DNA from: Stenotrophomonas sp. MMGLT7
GTDB taxonomy: Bacteria > Pseudomonadota > Gammaproteobacteria > Xanthomonadales > Xanthomonadaceae
Assembly (NCBI RefSeq): GCF_021168555.1
Contig: NZ_JAJOZS010000005.1
Span: 237,524 to 301,523 of the forward strand
Reading direction: 5' to 3'
DNA length: 64,000 bases
The position numbers were made by a program, and so were the translations under genes. The notes below the pieces were generated by a model. It was given only the letters and a program-made list of their open reading frames with translations. It was not told where the DNA came from and did no database searches. Below, one piece after another: positions 15,237-25,072 of the stretch; position 1 is the first letter of the stretch; each line of letters starts with the position of its first letter.

Positions 15237-16037
15237 ATGCCGAGCTTCCTCCACCGCCTGATCGCGCAGCCGCCGCGGGTCGTCGAGCGCGACTGCGTGC
15301 GCCTGCACCTGGACGGGCGCGAGATCGAGGTGCTGCGCGTGCGCGATCCGCGTGCGCGCCGCATCAAGCTCAGCGTGGACGAGCGCGGCGCGCGGCTGAC
15401 CCTGCCGCCGCGCGCCAGCCTGGTGGCCGGCGAGCGTTTCCTGCACGAGCATCGCGACTGGCTGGCATTGCAGCTCTCGCACTACCGGCAGGCCGACAGC
15501 CTGGCGCCGCTGCAGCGTGGCCAGCCCGGCGAACTGCCGCTGCGCGGCGAGCGGCTGCCGGTGCACTGGCACGAGTCGCGCTATGCGCGGATCGAGGTCG
15601 AGGACGGCATCGCGCACCTGCACCTGCCGGTGCGCGCGGGCGAGCCAGCGCTGCGACGCGCGCTGAAGGACTTCTACGAGGCGCAGGCGCGTGCCGACGT
15701 CGGCCGCTGGCTGCCGAAGTACCTGCCGTCGCTGCCGCGTGCGCCGCGCGCGGTGCGCTACAAGACCATGTCCTCGCAGTGGGGCTCGCTGGCCCCCGAT
15801 GGCTCGATGGCGCTGGACCTGGCGCTGGTGCTGGGGCGGCCCTCGGCCTTCGAGTACGTGCTGGTGCACGAGCTGTGCCACCTGATCCAGGCCAACCACT
15901 CGCCGGCGTTCTGGCACGAGGTCGAGATGCGCTTCCCGGGCTGGCGGCAGGAGCGCGACTACTTCCACCAGCACGGCCGCCAGCTCAAGGCGCAGTTGCG
16001 GCGGCTGCAGTCGGTCGAACCGCTTCCTCCCTCCTGA
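15237..16037 (+). CDS. YgjP-like zinc metallopeptidase (M48-related, DUF45)
   Basis: This 266-residue protein belongs to the YgjP/DUF45 group. It has a VRDPRARRIKLSVDERG segment near the N-terminus, where the family has its RKSKR-like basic motif. The metal site is VLVHELCHLIQANHSPAFW, an HExxH with a third histidine ten residues on. KTMSSQWGSLAPDG upstream is the usual family motif. Members are predicted cytoplasmic peptidases whose substrates are mostly unknown. It stands alone between a REP element and the chemoreceptor gene. Confidence 0.88.
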   Translation: MPSFLHRLIAQPPRVVERDCVRLHLDGREIEVLRVRDPRARRIKLSVDERGARLTLPPRASLVAGERFLHEHRDWLALQLSHYRQADSLAPLQRGQPGELPLRGERLPVHWHESRYARIEVEDGIAHLHLPVRAGEPALRRALKDFYEAQARADVGRWLPKYLPSLPRAPRAVRYKTMSSQWGSLAPDGSMALDLALVLGRPSAFEYVLVHELCHLIQANHSPAFWHEVEMRFPGWRQERDYFHQHGRQLKAQLRRLQSVEPLPPS

Positions 16038-16081
16038 CGGTGGCCTGCGGAGCCGGCCCGGCTCCATGCGGACCGCGGCGC

Positions 16082-18259
16082 TCAGGCCGTGGCCGCCAGC
16101 CGCAGCGGCGGTTCCGCCGGGACCGGCCCGGCCTGCAGCCGGAACACCGACACGGTCTCGCTCAGCTGACTGGCCTGCTCGGCCATGGCCCGTGCGGCGG
16201 CAGTGGCTTCCTCCACCAGCGCGGCGTTCTGCTGGGTGGTCTCGTCCATCTGGGTCACGGTCTGGTTGACCTGCTCGATGCCGGCCGACTGTTCCTGCGA
16301 GGCCGCCGAGATCTCGGCCATGATGTCGGTCACCCGCTGCACCGAGGTGACGATCTCGCCCATGGTCTTGCCGGCCTCGTGCACCAGCGCCGAGCCGTCG
16401 GCGACCTTGCCGACCGAATCGTCGATCAGGCCCTTGATCTCCTTGGCGGCATTGGCCGAGCGCTGGGCCAGGGTGCGCACCTCCGAGGCGACCACGGCGA
16501 AGCCGCGGCCCTGCTCGCCGGCGCGAGCCGCTTCCACGGCCGCATTCAAGGCGAGGATGTTGGTCTGGAAGGCGATGCCGTCGATGACGGAGATGATCTC
16601 GGCGATCTTCTTCGAGGAAGTCTCGATGGCGGACATGGTGGTGACCACCTGGCCGACCACCTCGCCGCCCTGCTGGGCGACCCCGGCCGCACCCTGGGCG
16701 AGCTGGTTGGCCTGGCGGGCGGACTCGGCGTTCTGGCGCACGGTGGAGGTGAGTTCCTCCATGGAGGCGGCGGTTTCCTCGAGATTGGCTGCCTGCTGCT
16801 CGGTGCGGCGCGACAGGTCCTCGTTGCCGGCGGCGATCTCGGTGGCGGCGGTGTCGATGGCGCCGGAGGCCTGCTGGATGCGGCCGACGATGCCGGTCAG
16901 GCGCTGCACCGTGGCATTGGCGTCGTTGCGCATCTGCGCGAACACGCCCTGGAACTCGCCCTCCATGCGCGCGCGCAGGTCGCCGTCGGCGATCGCGCCG
17001 AGCAGGGCGGAGAGCTTGCCCAGGTTGGCGTCGCTGACGTCCATCATCGCGTTCAGGTCCACCACCATCGCGGCGAAGTCGTGCTCGAAGCGGCCTGCGT
17101 CGCCGCGCACGGCGAAGTCGCCGGCCGCGGCGGCCTGCGCCAGCCGCTTGATCTCGGCGTTGATCGCCTGCAGGTTGTGCTTGACGGTGTCCATGGTGCG
17201 GGTGAGCGCGGCCTTCTCGCCGGGATAGCGCTCCAGGTCCGGCGCCAGGTCGCCGACCGCGTAGCGGCCCATGATGTCGAGCAGGTGCATCTCCATCGCC
17301 ACGTGCGAGCCGACGAAGGCGTTGGTCTCGCGCACCAGCTGCCCGTACTCGCCGGGGAAGCGCGTTTCGTCCATGCGGAAGCTGATCATGCCGGCGTCGT
17401 GCTGCCGCGCCATCTCGAGCTGGGCCTCGGTCACCGCCTTCAGCTGCTGCTGCATGCGGTCCATGTTGTGCAGCAGCTGGCCGACCTCGTCGCGCGCGGT
17501 GTCGCCGATGGCGTTGCCGAAGCGCCCGGCGGCGATGTCGGAGGTGATCTGCGTGGCGCGCTGCAGCGGCCGGGTGATCGACCGGGTGATCAGCCAGCTC
17601 ACGCCGCTGAGCAGCGCCCATATCAGCGCGAACATGCCGCCCAGCCGCAGCATCTGCTTCCAGAAGGCGGCCTGCACGTCGTCGATGTAGATGCCCGAGC
17701 CGATGATCCAGTTCCACTCGGGGATCCCGCGCACCTCGTTGATCTTGGCGACCGGCTCGGGGCTGCCGGGACGCGGGAACAGCAGCTCGATCGTGCCGCC
17801 GCCCTGGCTGCGGACCAGGCGCACGAACTCGGCGTCGGCATCGCCGTCGGCGATGGTGTCGACCAGCTTGTCGTCGCCGCCGTGCATCAGCCGGCGCATG
17901 CGCCGGTCGTCGAGCACCTCGTTGGCGAAGAAGTAGCTGTCCTTGCCGTAGCGCATCTGCCGCAGCGTCGCCAGCGCCTGCTGCTGCGCCTGCTGCCGGC
18001 TCATCTGCCCGTCGGTGGCCAGCTGCACGTAGTGCTGCGCGGCGTGGGTGGCGGCATCCATCATCTGGCTCAGGGCGTCTTCGCGCTCGGCCATCAGCGA
18101 GGTGCGCATGCTGTAGCCGGAATAGGCGCAGATCGCCAGCAGTCCCAGGATCGAGATCGCGTTGAGCAGGTGCAGGCGGGTGGCCAGGCGCAGATCGCCC
18201 CATTTTTGCGCCAGCCGCCGCCGTCCGGTGGGCGACAGGGAACGGGTCGAGGTTTTCAT
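16082..18259 (-). CDS. Methyl-accepting chemotaxis protein with single Cache domain
   Basis: This 725-residue inner-membrane chemoreceptor begins with TM1 at about residues 30-50 and a periplasmic Cache-2-type domain (about 55-195; [28 protein letters not shown]). TM2 is near 205-225, followed by a HAMP domain and two further HAMP-like repeats ([37 protein letters not shown]). The signalling coiled coil has the strictly conserved tip [20 protein letters not shown]. It ends LRLAATA, without an NWETF-type CheR-binding pentapeptide. Start MKTSTRS at 18259. The ligand is unknown; small carboxylates are common ligands of this Cache type. No che genes lie nearby. Confidence 0.93.
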   Translation of the reverse strand: MKTSTRSLSPTGRRRLAQKWGDLRLATRLHLLNAISILGLLAICAYSGYSMRTSLMAEREDALSQMMDAATHAAQHYVQLATDGQMSRQQAQQQALATLRQMRYGKDSYFFANEVLDDRRMRRLMHGGDDKLVDTIADGDADAEFVRLVRSQGGGTIELLFPRPGSPEPVAKINEVRGIPEWNWIIGSGIYIDDVQAAFWKQMLRLGGMFALIWALLSGVSWLITRSITRPLQRATQITSDIAAGRFGNAIGDTARDEVGQLLHNMDRMQQQLKAVTEAQLEMARQHDAGMISFRMDETRFPGEYGQLVRETNAFVGSHVAMEMHLLDIMGRYAVGDLAPDLERYPGEKAALTRTMDTVKHNLQAINAEIKRLAQAAAAGDFAVRGDAGRFEHDFAAMVVDLNAMMDVSDANLGKLSALLGAIADGDLRARMEGEFQGVFAQMRNDANATVQRLTGIVGRIQQASGAIDTAATEIAAGNEDLSRRTEQQAANLEETAASMEELTSTVRQNAESARQANQLAQGAAGVAQQGGEVVGQVVTTMSAIETSSKKIAEIISVIDGIAFQTNILALNAAVEAARAGEQGRGFAVVASEVRTLAQRSANAAKEIKGLIDDSVGKVADGSALVHEAGKTMGEIVTSVQRVTDIMAEISAASQEQSAGIEQVNQTVTQMDETTQQNAALVEEATAAARAMAEQASQLSETVSVFRLQAGPVPAEPPLRLAATA

Positions 18260-18535
18260 GCGGGCAGACTCCCGGAAGGCAACAGTATGTGGGCCGGGCG
18301 TCCGGGCCTGATCGTGTCGTTGGCGTGCCAAGTCGGGAACAGGGAGCCGCGGCGTACGGGTCGCCTACCGTCTATCGGCCGGGCATGCCCGTGGTTTAGC
18401 GCCGCGGGACCGGATCGGATGCGCCCAGGCTGCGTCCTGGTGTCGCAGCCGAAGCGCCCGGAGCACGTCCACGCTCCCAGCAGGGGTGCAGCAGATGCCG
18501 ATCGGCCGCCGGGGCTCAGCAACCACGAGCCGCCC

Positions 18536-18622
18536 GTAGGAGCGACTTCAGTCGCGATGGAGCGTTACCGGTAAAGCCCCATCGCGACTGAAGGCCCGGA
18601 GGCCACGCAGAGTCGCTCCTAC
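18536..18622 (+). repeat. GTAGGAGCGAC REP element, copy 2 (supplies a stop codon)
   Basis: Left arm: GTAGGAGCGACTTCAGTCGC. Right part: ATCGCGACTGAAGGCC, then GAGTCGCTCCTAC. On the minus strand the first bases of the element, GTAG, supply the TAG stop of the hydrolase gene ending at 18619. The element therefore marks or made the end of that gene. Confidence 0.92.
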
Positions 18623-19506
18623 AAAAGATCGCGAACGGGTTCCCGGTGCGCCGCGAGGAAGCGCGCGATCACCGCGGCGACCGGCTCCGGCATTTCCATG
18701 TGCAGGTGATGCCCGCCGGGGATGACCGCCAGTTCGCCGTGCGCGAGCAGGGAGGCGCGGTGCCGGCGCAATGCCTCGGGGAAGTACGTCTGCGGCGGAT
18801 CGGCGTAGATCACCTGGGTGGGGCATTCGATCGCCGCCACCAGGTCGTCGATCTGCGCCTCGGTCATGCGGATCGAGGTGGGCAGGGTCAGGCGCGGGTC
18901 GCTGCTCCAGACCAGGCCGCCCTCCACCGGGCGGATGCCGCGCTCGACCAGCAGACGCGCGCAGTCCTCGTCGAGGTGGTTGGCCAGCATGCGCGCGCGT
19001 ACCGGCATCGCCAGGTCGGGGAAGACGCGCAGCGCCTTGCCCGCCAGCGCGCGCCGCTGCGCGATGGCCTGGCGCAGCCGCGAGGCGGTGTTGCCTGCGT
19101 TCTCGGCCAGGCCGCCGAGAGCCTCGATCGCCACCAGCGCCTCGATCCGTTCCGGTGCGGCGGCGGCCGCCAGGCTGGCGATGCCGGCGCCCATCGAATG
19201 CCCCAGCAGGCAGAAGCGCGTCCAGCCGAGCGCGTCGGCGATCTCCAGCACGTAGGCGATAGCGTTGGCCGCGGTGTACTCGACGCCGTGCGGCAGGTGC
19301 GCGCTGCGGCCGTGGCCGGGCAGGTCGGGCATCACCAGCTCCAGCTGCGGCAGCCGGCCGGCGAGCGGCACGAAGCTGGCGGCGTTGTCCAGCCAGCCGT
19401 GCAGCGCCAGCACCCGGCGCCCGCCCGGCGTGCCGCTGCGCAGCCCGGCGATGCGGCCGATGGAGATGTCGCAGCCGAACTCGGCCGCCGTGCCGTCGGG
19501 CCTCAT
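18619..19506 (-). CDS. Alpha/beta-fold hydrolase
   Basis: This 295-residue enzyme has the nucleophile elbow GHSMGAG (about residue 100) and an oxyanion segment ALHGWLDNAASF. DLPGHGRS follows, and a C-terminal GGHHLHMEMPEP carries the likely catalytic histidine. The specific substrate cannot be read; MhpC-like or esterase activity is possible. I use the ATG at 19506 (MRPDGTAAEF). The stop TAG lies inside a REP element, so the natural C-terminus may have been altered. It follows hemH on the same strand, 52 bp apart. Confidence 0.85.
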   Translation of the reverse strand: MRPDGTAAEFGCDISIGRIAGLRSGTPGGRRVLALHGWLDNAASFVPLAGRLPQLELVMPDLPGHGRSAHLPHGVEYTAANAIAYVLEIADALGWTRFCLLGHSMGAGIASLAAAAAPERIEALVAIEALGGLAENAGNTASRLRQAIAQRRALAGKALRVFPDLAMPVRARMLANHLDEDCARLLVERGIRPVEGGLVWSSDPRLTLPTSIRMTEAQIDDLVAAIECPTQVIYADPPQTYFPEALRRHRASLLAHGELAVIPGGHHLHMEMPEPVAAVIARFLAAHREPVRDLL

Positions 19507-19558
19507 CGCCGTGACGGCGAGCGGGGGCCGGTGGACGAGGCGCGACGGAGCATCGGGA

Positions 19559-20515
19559 TCACGCGCGTGTCGCCAATGCCGCCAGTGCCTGCGCGTGCGC
19601 CGGCGCATCGTTGAGGCAGGGGATGTAGCGCAGCTGCGCGCCGCGCTCGGCCACCGTATGCACGAAGCCCATCGCCACTTCCTCCAGCGTCTCCAGGCAG
19701 TCGCAGGCGAAGCCGGGGCAGGCCACGTCGATCCGTCGGGTGCCGGCCTCGGCCAGCGCCCACAGCGCCGGTTCGGCGTACGGCTGCAGCCAGCGCTCGC
19801 GGCCGAAGCGCGACTGGTAGCCCAGCGACCAGTCCTGCGCGCCCAGTCCCAGCGCGGCGGCGATCGCCTCGGCGCTGGCGCGGCAGCGCTGGGGATACGG
19901 GTCGCCGGCATCGGCCACCCGCTGCGGCAGGCCGTGGAAGGAGAACATCAGGTGTTCGCCGCGGCCGTGCTGCTGCCACCATTGCTCGATCGAGGCGGCC
20001 ACCGCCGCCACCCAGGCCGGGTCGGTGGCGTAGTCCTCGATCACGCGCACCTCGATCTGTGGCGCCTGCCGGCGCCATGCGTCCACCACGTCCTCGATCG
20101 AGGCGGTGGTGGTGGTCGAGTACTGCGGATACAGCGGCAGCACCACGACCCGGGTGATGCCCTCGGCACGCAGCGTGTCCAGCGCGCCGCGCAGCGCCGG
20201 CTCGCCGTAGCGCATGGCGTCGCGCACCCGCCACTGCGGCAGCTCGCGCTGCATGCCCTCGGCCAGCCGCCGGGTGTACACCGCCAGCGGCGAGCCCTCG
20301 GGCAGCCAGACCTGGGCGTACTTGTGCGCCGAGCGCGGGCCGCGCAGGGGCAGGATCAACCCGTGCAGCAGCGGCTTCCAGAGCAGGGGCGGAAGCGAAA
20401 CCACGCGCCGGTCGCCGAGGAACTCGGCCAGGTAGCGCCGCACCGCGGGGGCGGTCGGGGCCTCGGGCGTGCCTAGGTTGACCGCCAGCAGGGCGGTATG
20501 GGGAGCGTCGGGCAT
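19559..20515 (-). CDS. hemH: Ferrochelatase
   Basis: It inserts Fe2+ into protoporphyrin IX, the last step of protoheme synthesis. The 318-residue length is normal. Family marks are [13 protein letters not shown] at the start, [14 protein letters not shown], the active-site [10 protein letters not shown] with catalytic histidine, LGYQSRFG, and [13 protein letters not shown] with the catalytic glutamate. Start MPDAPHT at 20515. No other heme gene is adjacent. It is followed by the alpha/beta hydrolase gene, probably in one transcript. Confidence 0.95.
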   Translation of the reverse strand: MPDAPHTALLAVNLGTPEAPTAPAVRRYLAEFLGDRRVVSLPPLLWKPLLHGLILPLRGPRSAHKYAQVWLPEGSPLAVYTRRLAEGMQRELPQWRVRDAMRYGEPALRGALDTLRAEGITRVVVLPLYPQYSTTTTASIEDVVDAWRRQAPQIEVRVIEDYATDPAWVAAVAASIEQWWQQHGRGEHLMFSFHGLPQRVADAGDPYPQRCRASAEAIAAALGLGAQDWSLGYQSRFGRERWLQPYAEPALWALAEAGTRRIDVACPGFACDCLETLEEVAMGFVHTVAERGAQLRYIPCLNDAPAHAQALAALATRA

Positions 20516-20576
20516 GCAGGCATTGTCGCAGAGCGCGGCACCGCTGCCATGCACATGGTGTTGATCGTTGCGATAG

Positions 20577-20669
20577 GGCCGGGATTGGGGATTCGGGATT
20601 GGGGATTGGCAAAAGCGCAGGCGATCCCGGCTTTGACGAATCTCCAATCCCGAATCCCCAATCCCGGCC
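20577..20669 (+). repeat. GGATTGG heptamer palindromic element
   Basis: The left arm is a run of GGGATTGGGGATTCGGGATT-type units (20577-20610). The right arm is the inverted AATCCCGAATCCCCAATCCC run (ending at 20669). The spacer between them is about 35 bp. It lies in the hemH/SYLF divergent region and would form a large hairpin. Confidence 0.88.
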
Positions 20670-20761
20670 CCACCCGAAAATGCTCATTGCCGATTCATTG
20701 CATAGCGATTAGGTTCAGCGGCTTGCGATCCCTTGTTGCGAATCCACTTCCGGAGCCTGCC

Positions 20762-21643
20762 ATGCGTCCCCTGCCGCGCCTGCTGTTGCTGATTTCCCTT
20801 GCCGCCACCGCCGGCCACGCCATCGCCGGCCCGCAGGAGGACGAGCGCGCGCGCAATGCCACGCGGGTGCTGAGCGAGATCCAGGGCATTCCCGAGCAGG
20901 GCATCCCCGACAAGCTGCTCGACGAGGGCCGCGCGGTGGTGGTCATCCCCGATACGCTCAAGGCCGGGCTGGTGATCGGCGGGCGTCGCGGCCATGGCCT
21001 GATGTCGGTGAAGAACGCCGACGGCAGCTGGTCCAACCCGGTGTTCATCAAGCTCACCGGCGGCAGCATCGGCTTCCAGGCCGGCGTGCAGTCCTCCGAC
21101 GTGGTGCTGGTGTTCCGCAACGACCGCAGCCTGGACAACATCGTCAACGGCAAGTTCACCCTCGGCGCCGATGCCGGCGTGGCCGCCGGCCCGGTCGGGC
21201 GCAATGCCGCCGCCGCCACCGACGGCCAGCTCAAGGCCGAGATCTGGTCGTGGTCGCGCGCCCGCGGGCTGTTCGCCGGCGTCGCCCTGGACGGCGCGGC
21301 GCTGCAGATCGACGACGACGCCAACCAGGCCGCCTACGGCCCCAGCACCACGCCGCGGATGATCTTCGAGGGGCGCCTGAACGAGCGTCCGTCCAGCGAC
21401 GTGGTCGCCTTCCGCGACCGCCTGGAGGAGGCCACCTATTCGGCCCGGCAGAGCCGTGGCACCGCGACGCCGGCACCGGTGCAAACCGCCGTCGCCGCAC
21501 CGGCACCGGCACCGGCCGCGCCCTCGGGCGAGGCCAGCACCGCGCCGCTGCAGCCGGGCAGCGCCCAGACGCAGCCGCAGCAGGGCTTCCAGCCGGTGTC
21601 CGAGGGCGAGATCCGCAGCGAGTCGCTCGACGGCAATCCCTGA
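20762..21643 (+). CDS. SYLF/Ysc84-domain lipid-binding protein, secreted
   Basis: The 293-residue product has a cleavable signal peptide (MRPLPRLLLLISLAATAGHAIA). The SYLF domain runs from about residue 30 to 205 ([87 protein letters not shown]). The last 65 residues are an Ala/Pro/Gln-rich tail, likely disordered. SYLF domains bind phosphoinositides in eukaryotes; the bacterial role is uncertain, probably periplasmic or outer-membrane associated. It stands alone, divergent from hemH. Confidence 0.9.
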   Translation: MRPLPRLLLLISLAATAGHAIAGPQEDERARNATRVLSEIQGIPEQGIPDKLLDEGRAVVVIPDTLKAGLVIGGRRGHGLMSVKNADGSWSNPVFIKLTGGSIGFQAGVQSSDVVLVFRNDRSLDNIVNGKFTLGADAGVAAGPVGRNAAAATDGQLKAEIWSWSRARGLFAGVALDGAALQIDDDANQAAYGPSTTPRMIFEGRLNERPSSDVVAFRDRLEEATYSARQSRGTATPAPVQTAVAAPAPAPAAPSGEASTAPLQPGSAQTQPQQGFQPVSEGEIRSESLDGNP

Positions 21644-21690
21644 GCGTTCGTCCACGATCGGGCACGCCTGCCCGCAGGAGCGGGGGCGCC

Positions 21691-21759
21691 GTAGGAGCGA
21701 CTTCAGTCGCGATGGGGCCTTATCGATAGAGCCCAATCGCGACTGAAGCCGCTCCTACG
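21691..21759 (+). repeat. GTAGGAGCGAC REP element, copy 3
   Basis: Left arm: GTAGGAGCGACTTCAGTCGC. Right arm: ATCGCGACTGAAGCCGCTCC. The loop is about 20 bases (GGGGCCTTATCGATAGAGCC). It lies between the SYLF gene and tatA and may also serve as the 3' hairpin of the former. Confidence 0.93.
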
Positions 21760-21882
21760 GCGCTGCTGCGGACGGCTCCAGCCCGATGGCTGAAGATGCG
21801 CGGCCGATGAATCGCAGCGGTGCGCCACGGCCAACCCGCTGGGTTATCCTCACCGTCCCTTCGGACTTATTGCGAGCGGATC

Positions 21883-22113
21883 ATGGGCAGTTTCAGCATC
21901 TGGCACTGGATCATCGTGCTGGTCATCGTGCTGCTGGTGTTCGGCACCAAGCGGCTGACGAGTGGCGCCAAGGATCTGGGCAGCGCGGTCAAGGAATTCA
22001 AGAAAGGCATGCGCGACGACGACAAGCCGGCCGGCCAGCTGGGCAGCGAGTCGCGCAGCCACGAGCAGGACAAGCACGAGACGCCGGCCGGGCAAGACCG
22101 CGATCAGCGCTGA
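21883..22113 (+). CDS. tatA: Twin-arginine translocase subunit TatA
   Basis: It is the pore-forming subunit of the Tat exporter for folded proteins. The 76-residue product has one N-terminal membrane helix ([19 protein letters not shown]), the FGTKRL hinge, an amphipathic helix ([15 protein letters not shown]) and a charged, disordered tail. It is the first gene of the tatABC operon, 15 bp before tatB. Confidence 0.95.
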   Translation: MGSFSIWHWIIVLVIVLLVFGTKRLTSGAKDLGSAVKEFKKGMRDDDKPAGQLGSESRSHEQDKHETPAGQDRDQR

Positions 22114-22128
22114 TCGCGGGGCCACGGC

Positions 22129-22623
22129 GTGTTCGGTCTCAGCTTCAGCGAACTGCTGGTCATCGCGCTGGTCGCGCTGGTGGTGCTCGGCCCCGAGCGC
22201 CTGCCCAAGGCGGCGCGCTTCGCCGGGCTGTGGGTGCGCCGCGCCCGCACGCAATGGGAGTCGGTGAAGCAGGAGCTGGAACGCGAGCTGGAGGCCGACG
22301 AGCTCAAGCGCGAGCTGCAGGCCGCTCAGGATTCGCTGCGCCAGGTCGAATCGCAGCTGCGCCAGGAGAGCGACCAGGTGCGGCGCGAGGGCCAGGCGTT
22401 GAAACAGGCGGTGCAGCAGGACATCGCCACCTCCGCGGACCATGCCGACGCTTCCGCCGCCGCGCCGCCTGCAAGCCTGGCGGCGCCTTCGGCCACGGCC
22501 ACAGGGGTGGCGGACGCGGCGGCGACCGCAAACACCCCGCTGCCGCCGCAGGATGGCGCTGCGCTGCAGCCGGCCGTTCCCGAGCCGGCCGCCGCCGGGC
22601 ATGAGCGCAAGGAGGGCGCGTGA
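22129..22623 (+). CDS. tatB: Twin-arginine translocase subunit TatB
   Basis: It forms, with TatC, the receptor for twin-arginine signal peptides. It has 164 residues from a GTG start. The short N-terminal helix ([21 protein letters not shown]) is longer-tailed than TatA, and the conserved glutamate and GPERLP hinge are present. A long charged coiled coil follows (about residues 40-105), then an Ala/Pro-rich tail. The stop overlaps the tatC GTG (GTGA). Confidence 0.95.
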   Translation: MFGLSFSELLVIALVALVVLGPERLPKAARFAGLWVRRARTQWESVKQELERELEADELKRELQAAQDSLRQVESQLRQESDQVRREGQALKQAVQQDIATSADHADASAAAPPASLAAPSATATGVADAAATANTPLPPQDGAALQPAVPEPAAAGHERKEGA

Positions 22624-23378
22624 ATCCGTTCCCCCCCGATCACGAGGCCGAGAGCAGCCTGATCGATCACCTGGTCGAACTGCGCGCGCGGCTGGTGCGC
22701 GCGTTGGTGGGGCTGGGCGTGGTGCTGCTGGCGGTGCTGCCGTTCGCGCGGCCGATCTACAGCTGGCTGGCCGGGCCGCTGATCTCGCAGCTGCCGGCCG
22801 GGCAGACGATGATCGCGGTGAACCCGGCCGGCGCGTTCTTCGCCCCGCTCAAGCTGGCCTTCTTCGTGGCGCTGTTCATCGCGGTGCCGTGGCTGCTGTA
22901 CCAGGTCTGGGCATTCGTCGCGCCGGGCCTGTACCAGCGCGAGAAGCGCCTGGCGCTGCCGCTGCTGGCCTCGGCGGTGGCGCTGTTCTACATCGGCTGC
23001 GCCTTCGCCTACTTCCTGGTGCTGCCGGCGGTGTTCCACTTCCTCACCACGTTCAAGCCGGACGTCATCGCCATCACTCCCGATGCCGCCTCGTACCTGG
23101 ATTTCGTGCTGGTGATCTTCTTCGCCTTCGGCGCCAGCTTCGAACTGCCGGTGGCACTGGTGATCCTCACCCTGCTGGGCTGGGTCACCCCGCAGCAGCT
23201 CAAGGACGGCCGCGGCTACGCCATCGTCGGCATCTTCGTGCTGGCGGCGGTGATCACCCCGCCCGACGTCATCTCGCAGCTGATGCTGGCCATCCCGATG
23301 TGCCTGCTCTACGAGATCGGCATCCACGCCTCGCGCTGGCTGCTGCCGCGCGACGACGCGGCCACGAGCGGTAGCTGA
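22620..23378 (+). CDS. tatC: Sec-independent protein translocase TatC
   Basis: It is the multi-spanning core of the Tat receptor complex. The 252 residues contain six membrane helices. Family marks are [16 protein letters not shown] near the N-terminus (signal-peptide contact site), [20 protein letters not shown] and [17 protein letters not shown] [13 protein letters not shown]. The GTG start overlaps the tatB stop, so the subunits are coupled. It ends the operon. Confidence 0.96.
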   Translation: MNPFPPDHEAESSLIDHLVELRARLVRALVGLGVVLLAVLPFARPIYSWLAGPLISQLPAGQTMIAVNPAGAFFAPLKLAFFVALFIAVPWLLYQVWAFVAPGLYQREKRLALPLLASAVALFYIGCAFAYFLVLPAVFHFLTTFKPDVIAITPDAASYLDFVLVIFFAFGASFELPVALVILTLLGWVTPQQLKDGRGYAIVGIFVLAAVITPPDVISQLMLAIPMCLLYEIGIHASRWLLPRDDAATSGS

Positions 23379-23490
23379 GGCAAGGCCTCGCGGGACGTGG
23401 GTCGGGCCGCGTCACGCTGGTGCCCGCTCCCCAGGCGCTGAAGTCAGATCTCATGCCCCCTCACTTGCGCGCAGCGCAGCGCAGCGCAGG

Positions 23491-23610
23491 GGAGGGCTGG
23501 GGAGGGGTGCTTTTTGCCTCGGCGCTTGATCGCCGGCTGGTCGATGGCTCGCTGGCCCGAAGCGGATCAAGCGCGACGGCAGCCGCAACGGCACCCCTCC
23601 CCAACCCTCC
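23491..23610 (+). repeat. Inverted-repeat element after tatC (GGAGGGCTGGGGAGGGGTGC)
   Basis: The 20-base left arm (23491-23510) pairs with 23591-23610 with one mismatch. Directly after it, CCCTCCCC and GGGAGGGG around TTCGGCG make a second hairpin. A short GCAGC tandem run precedes it (about 23470-23490). The spacer 23379-23703 holds nothing else recognisable. Similar CCCCTCCCCAACCCTCCCC elements are common between xanthomonad genes. Confidence 0.8.
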
Positions 23611-23703
23611 CCTTCACCTTCGGCGAAAGGGAGGGGCAACGGCGCCGGCTCGGGTGCGGTTGTGCGGGCCTTCCGGCTTGTGCGCCTGTACCCGCCCGGC
23701 GCG

Positions 23704-24594
23704 TCAGGCGGCGATCACGTCGTCCCGCGGCGGCGGTTCGGTGGTCGAGGCGGGGCCGAACATCTGCTTCCACGCCGCGTAGACCGAGCCGCCGAATACC
23801 GGCATGGTCACCGCCATCATCAGCAGCTGCGCGATCCACATGCCGACCACCTGGCCGGCGATCAGGCTGCCGATCATCGCCACCAGCATCACCGCGAAGT
23901 AGATCGCCATCAGCGCGATGAAGGCCAGCACGAAGAACACCAGCATCGCCGGCAGGTTGTGCAGGCAGGCGTTGAGGCTGTTGCGCAGCGCCTGCCAGCC
24001 GCCGGTGCGCTGGAACATCACCTGCGGCGCCATCACGAACATCGCCAGCGCCAGCGCGGCAAAGGCGACCACCACCAGCAGCAGCCACAGCAGGATGCGT
24101 CCGGCCGGCAGGCTGCCGACCAGCTGTTCGATCTGCGCCGGGTCCGGCTGCTGGCCGGACTGGCTGATCTCGTTGAGCCTGGTCATCACCTCGCCCAGCT
24201 GCTGCAGCCCGGAGGCGCCCATCAGCACCAGCAGCAGCACGCCCAGGATCAGGCCGGCCACCAGCTGCGGCAGCAGCGTGACCAGCAGGTGCGGCGCGCG
24301 GCCCTCCTGCACGCCCTGCAGCAGGTGCGCCGGACGTGCGGCGCGGCCCTGGTCGACCTCGCGGATCGCCCACAGCAGCCCGCCCATGAACAGCGGCCCG
24401 GCCAGGATCAGCAGCAGCTGCACCAGCGTGCCCAGCGCCGGCACCAGCAGCGACAGCGACAGCACCAGCGACACCGATACGCCCCAGATCACGCCCAGCC
24501 CGCCCAGCGCCAGCGGCGCACTGCGCAGCAGCGCGAAGCCGGTCAACAGCCATTCCGCGCCGGCCGAGGCCGGGACCTTGCGAATTTCGCTCAT
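23704..24594 (-). CDS. BPSS1780-family integral membrane protein
   Basis: The 296-residue protein has about six hydrophobic segments. It matches the BPSS1780 family by its N-terminal EIRKVPASAGAEWLLTGFAL motif, AGPLFMGGLLWAIREVDQG, and the later FVMAPQVMFQRTGGWQALRNS with NLPAMLVFFVLAF. The function of the family is unknown. It is a single gene reading toward tatC, with no obvious partner. Confidence 0.85.
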   Translation of the reverse strand: MSEIRKVPASAGAEWLLTGFALLRSAPLALGGLGVIWGVSVSLVLSLSLLVPALGTLVQLLLILAGPLFMGGLLWAIREVDQGRAARPAHLLQGVQEGRAPHLLVTLLPQLVAGLILGVLLLVLMGASGLQQLGEVMTRLNEISQSGQQPDPAQIEQLVGSLPAGRILLWLLLVVVAFAALALAMFVMAPQVMFQRTGGWQALRNSLNACLHNLPAMLVFFVLAFIALMAIYFAVMLVAMIGSLIAGQVVGMWIAQLLMMAVTMPVFGGSVYAAWKQMFGPASTTEPPPRDDVIAA

Positions 24595-25072
24595 TCCAGT
24601 TCCAGCAAAGGGTGATGTTTGGAGAAAGAACGCGCCGGTGAGTCCGGCGCGCCGGGAGATTATCGCCGTTTTCCCGGTCCGGCGCCGGCCAGGGGCACGG
24701 GTGGCGGGAATGTCCGGCGGCGGAGCCGTCCGCGACGGGAGTAACAGGGGCCACGCCCCTCGTAGAGCCGAACTTGCTGGGCTGAAACCTTCCCGGTGCA
24801 GCCCCAGCCGAGCAGGCTCGGATCCACGAAGCTCAGGATGCTTCGTCGGAGCATCGGCAGAACCGATGCCGGAGGGTTAGCGGGATTCCCGACGGGTCCT
24901 GCCAGGCTCGGGCGACGGGCCTCGGTCGTCTCGGGATGCTGGCCCGGACTGCGCGGCTGCGCAAGGGAACTGCGGCCCGCGACCTGCACGCATCTCGAAG
25001 ACGTTGAAAGGCATGGCTCCGACTGCCGGGCAAGAGACCCGACGCGGCCTATCCGGGAACCGGCGCAACGCC
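24595..25072 (+). other. Intergenic region, no gene supported
   Basis: It lies between the BPSS1780 gene and the end of the glutamine amidotransferase gene. I see no conserved open frame, repeat-family member or RNA gene. The open frames here have unremarkable, compositionally biased translations. The promoter of the BPSS1780 gene should lie at the left end. Confidence 0.5.
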
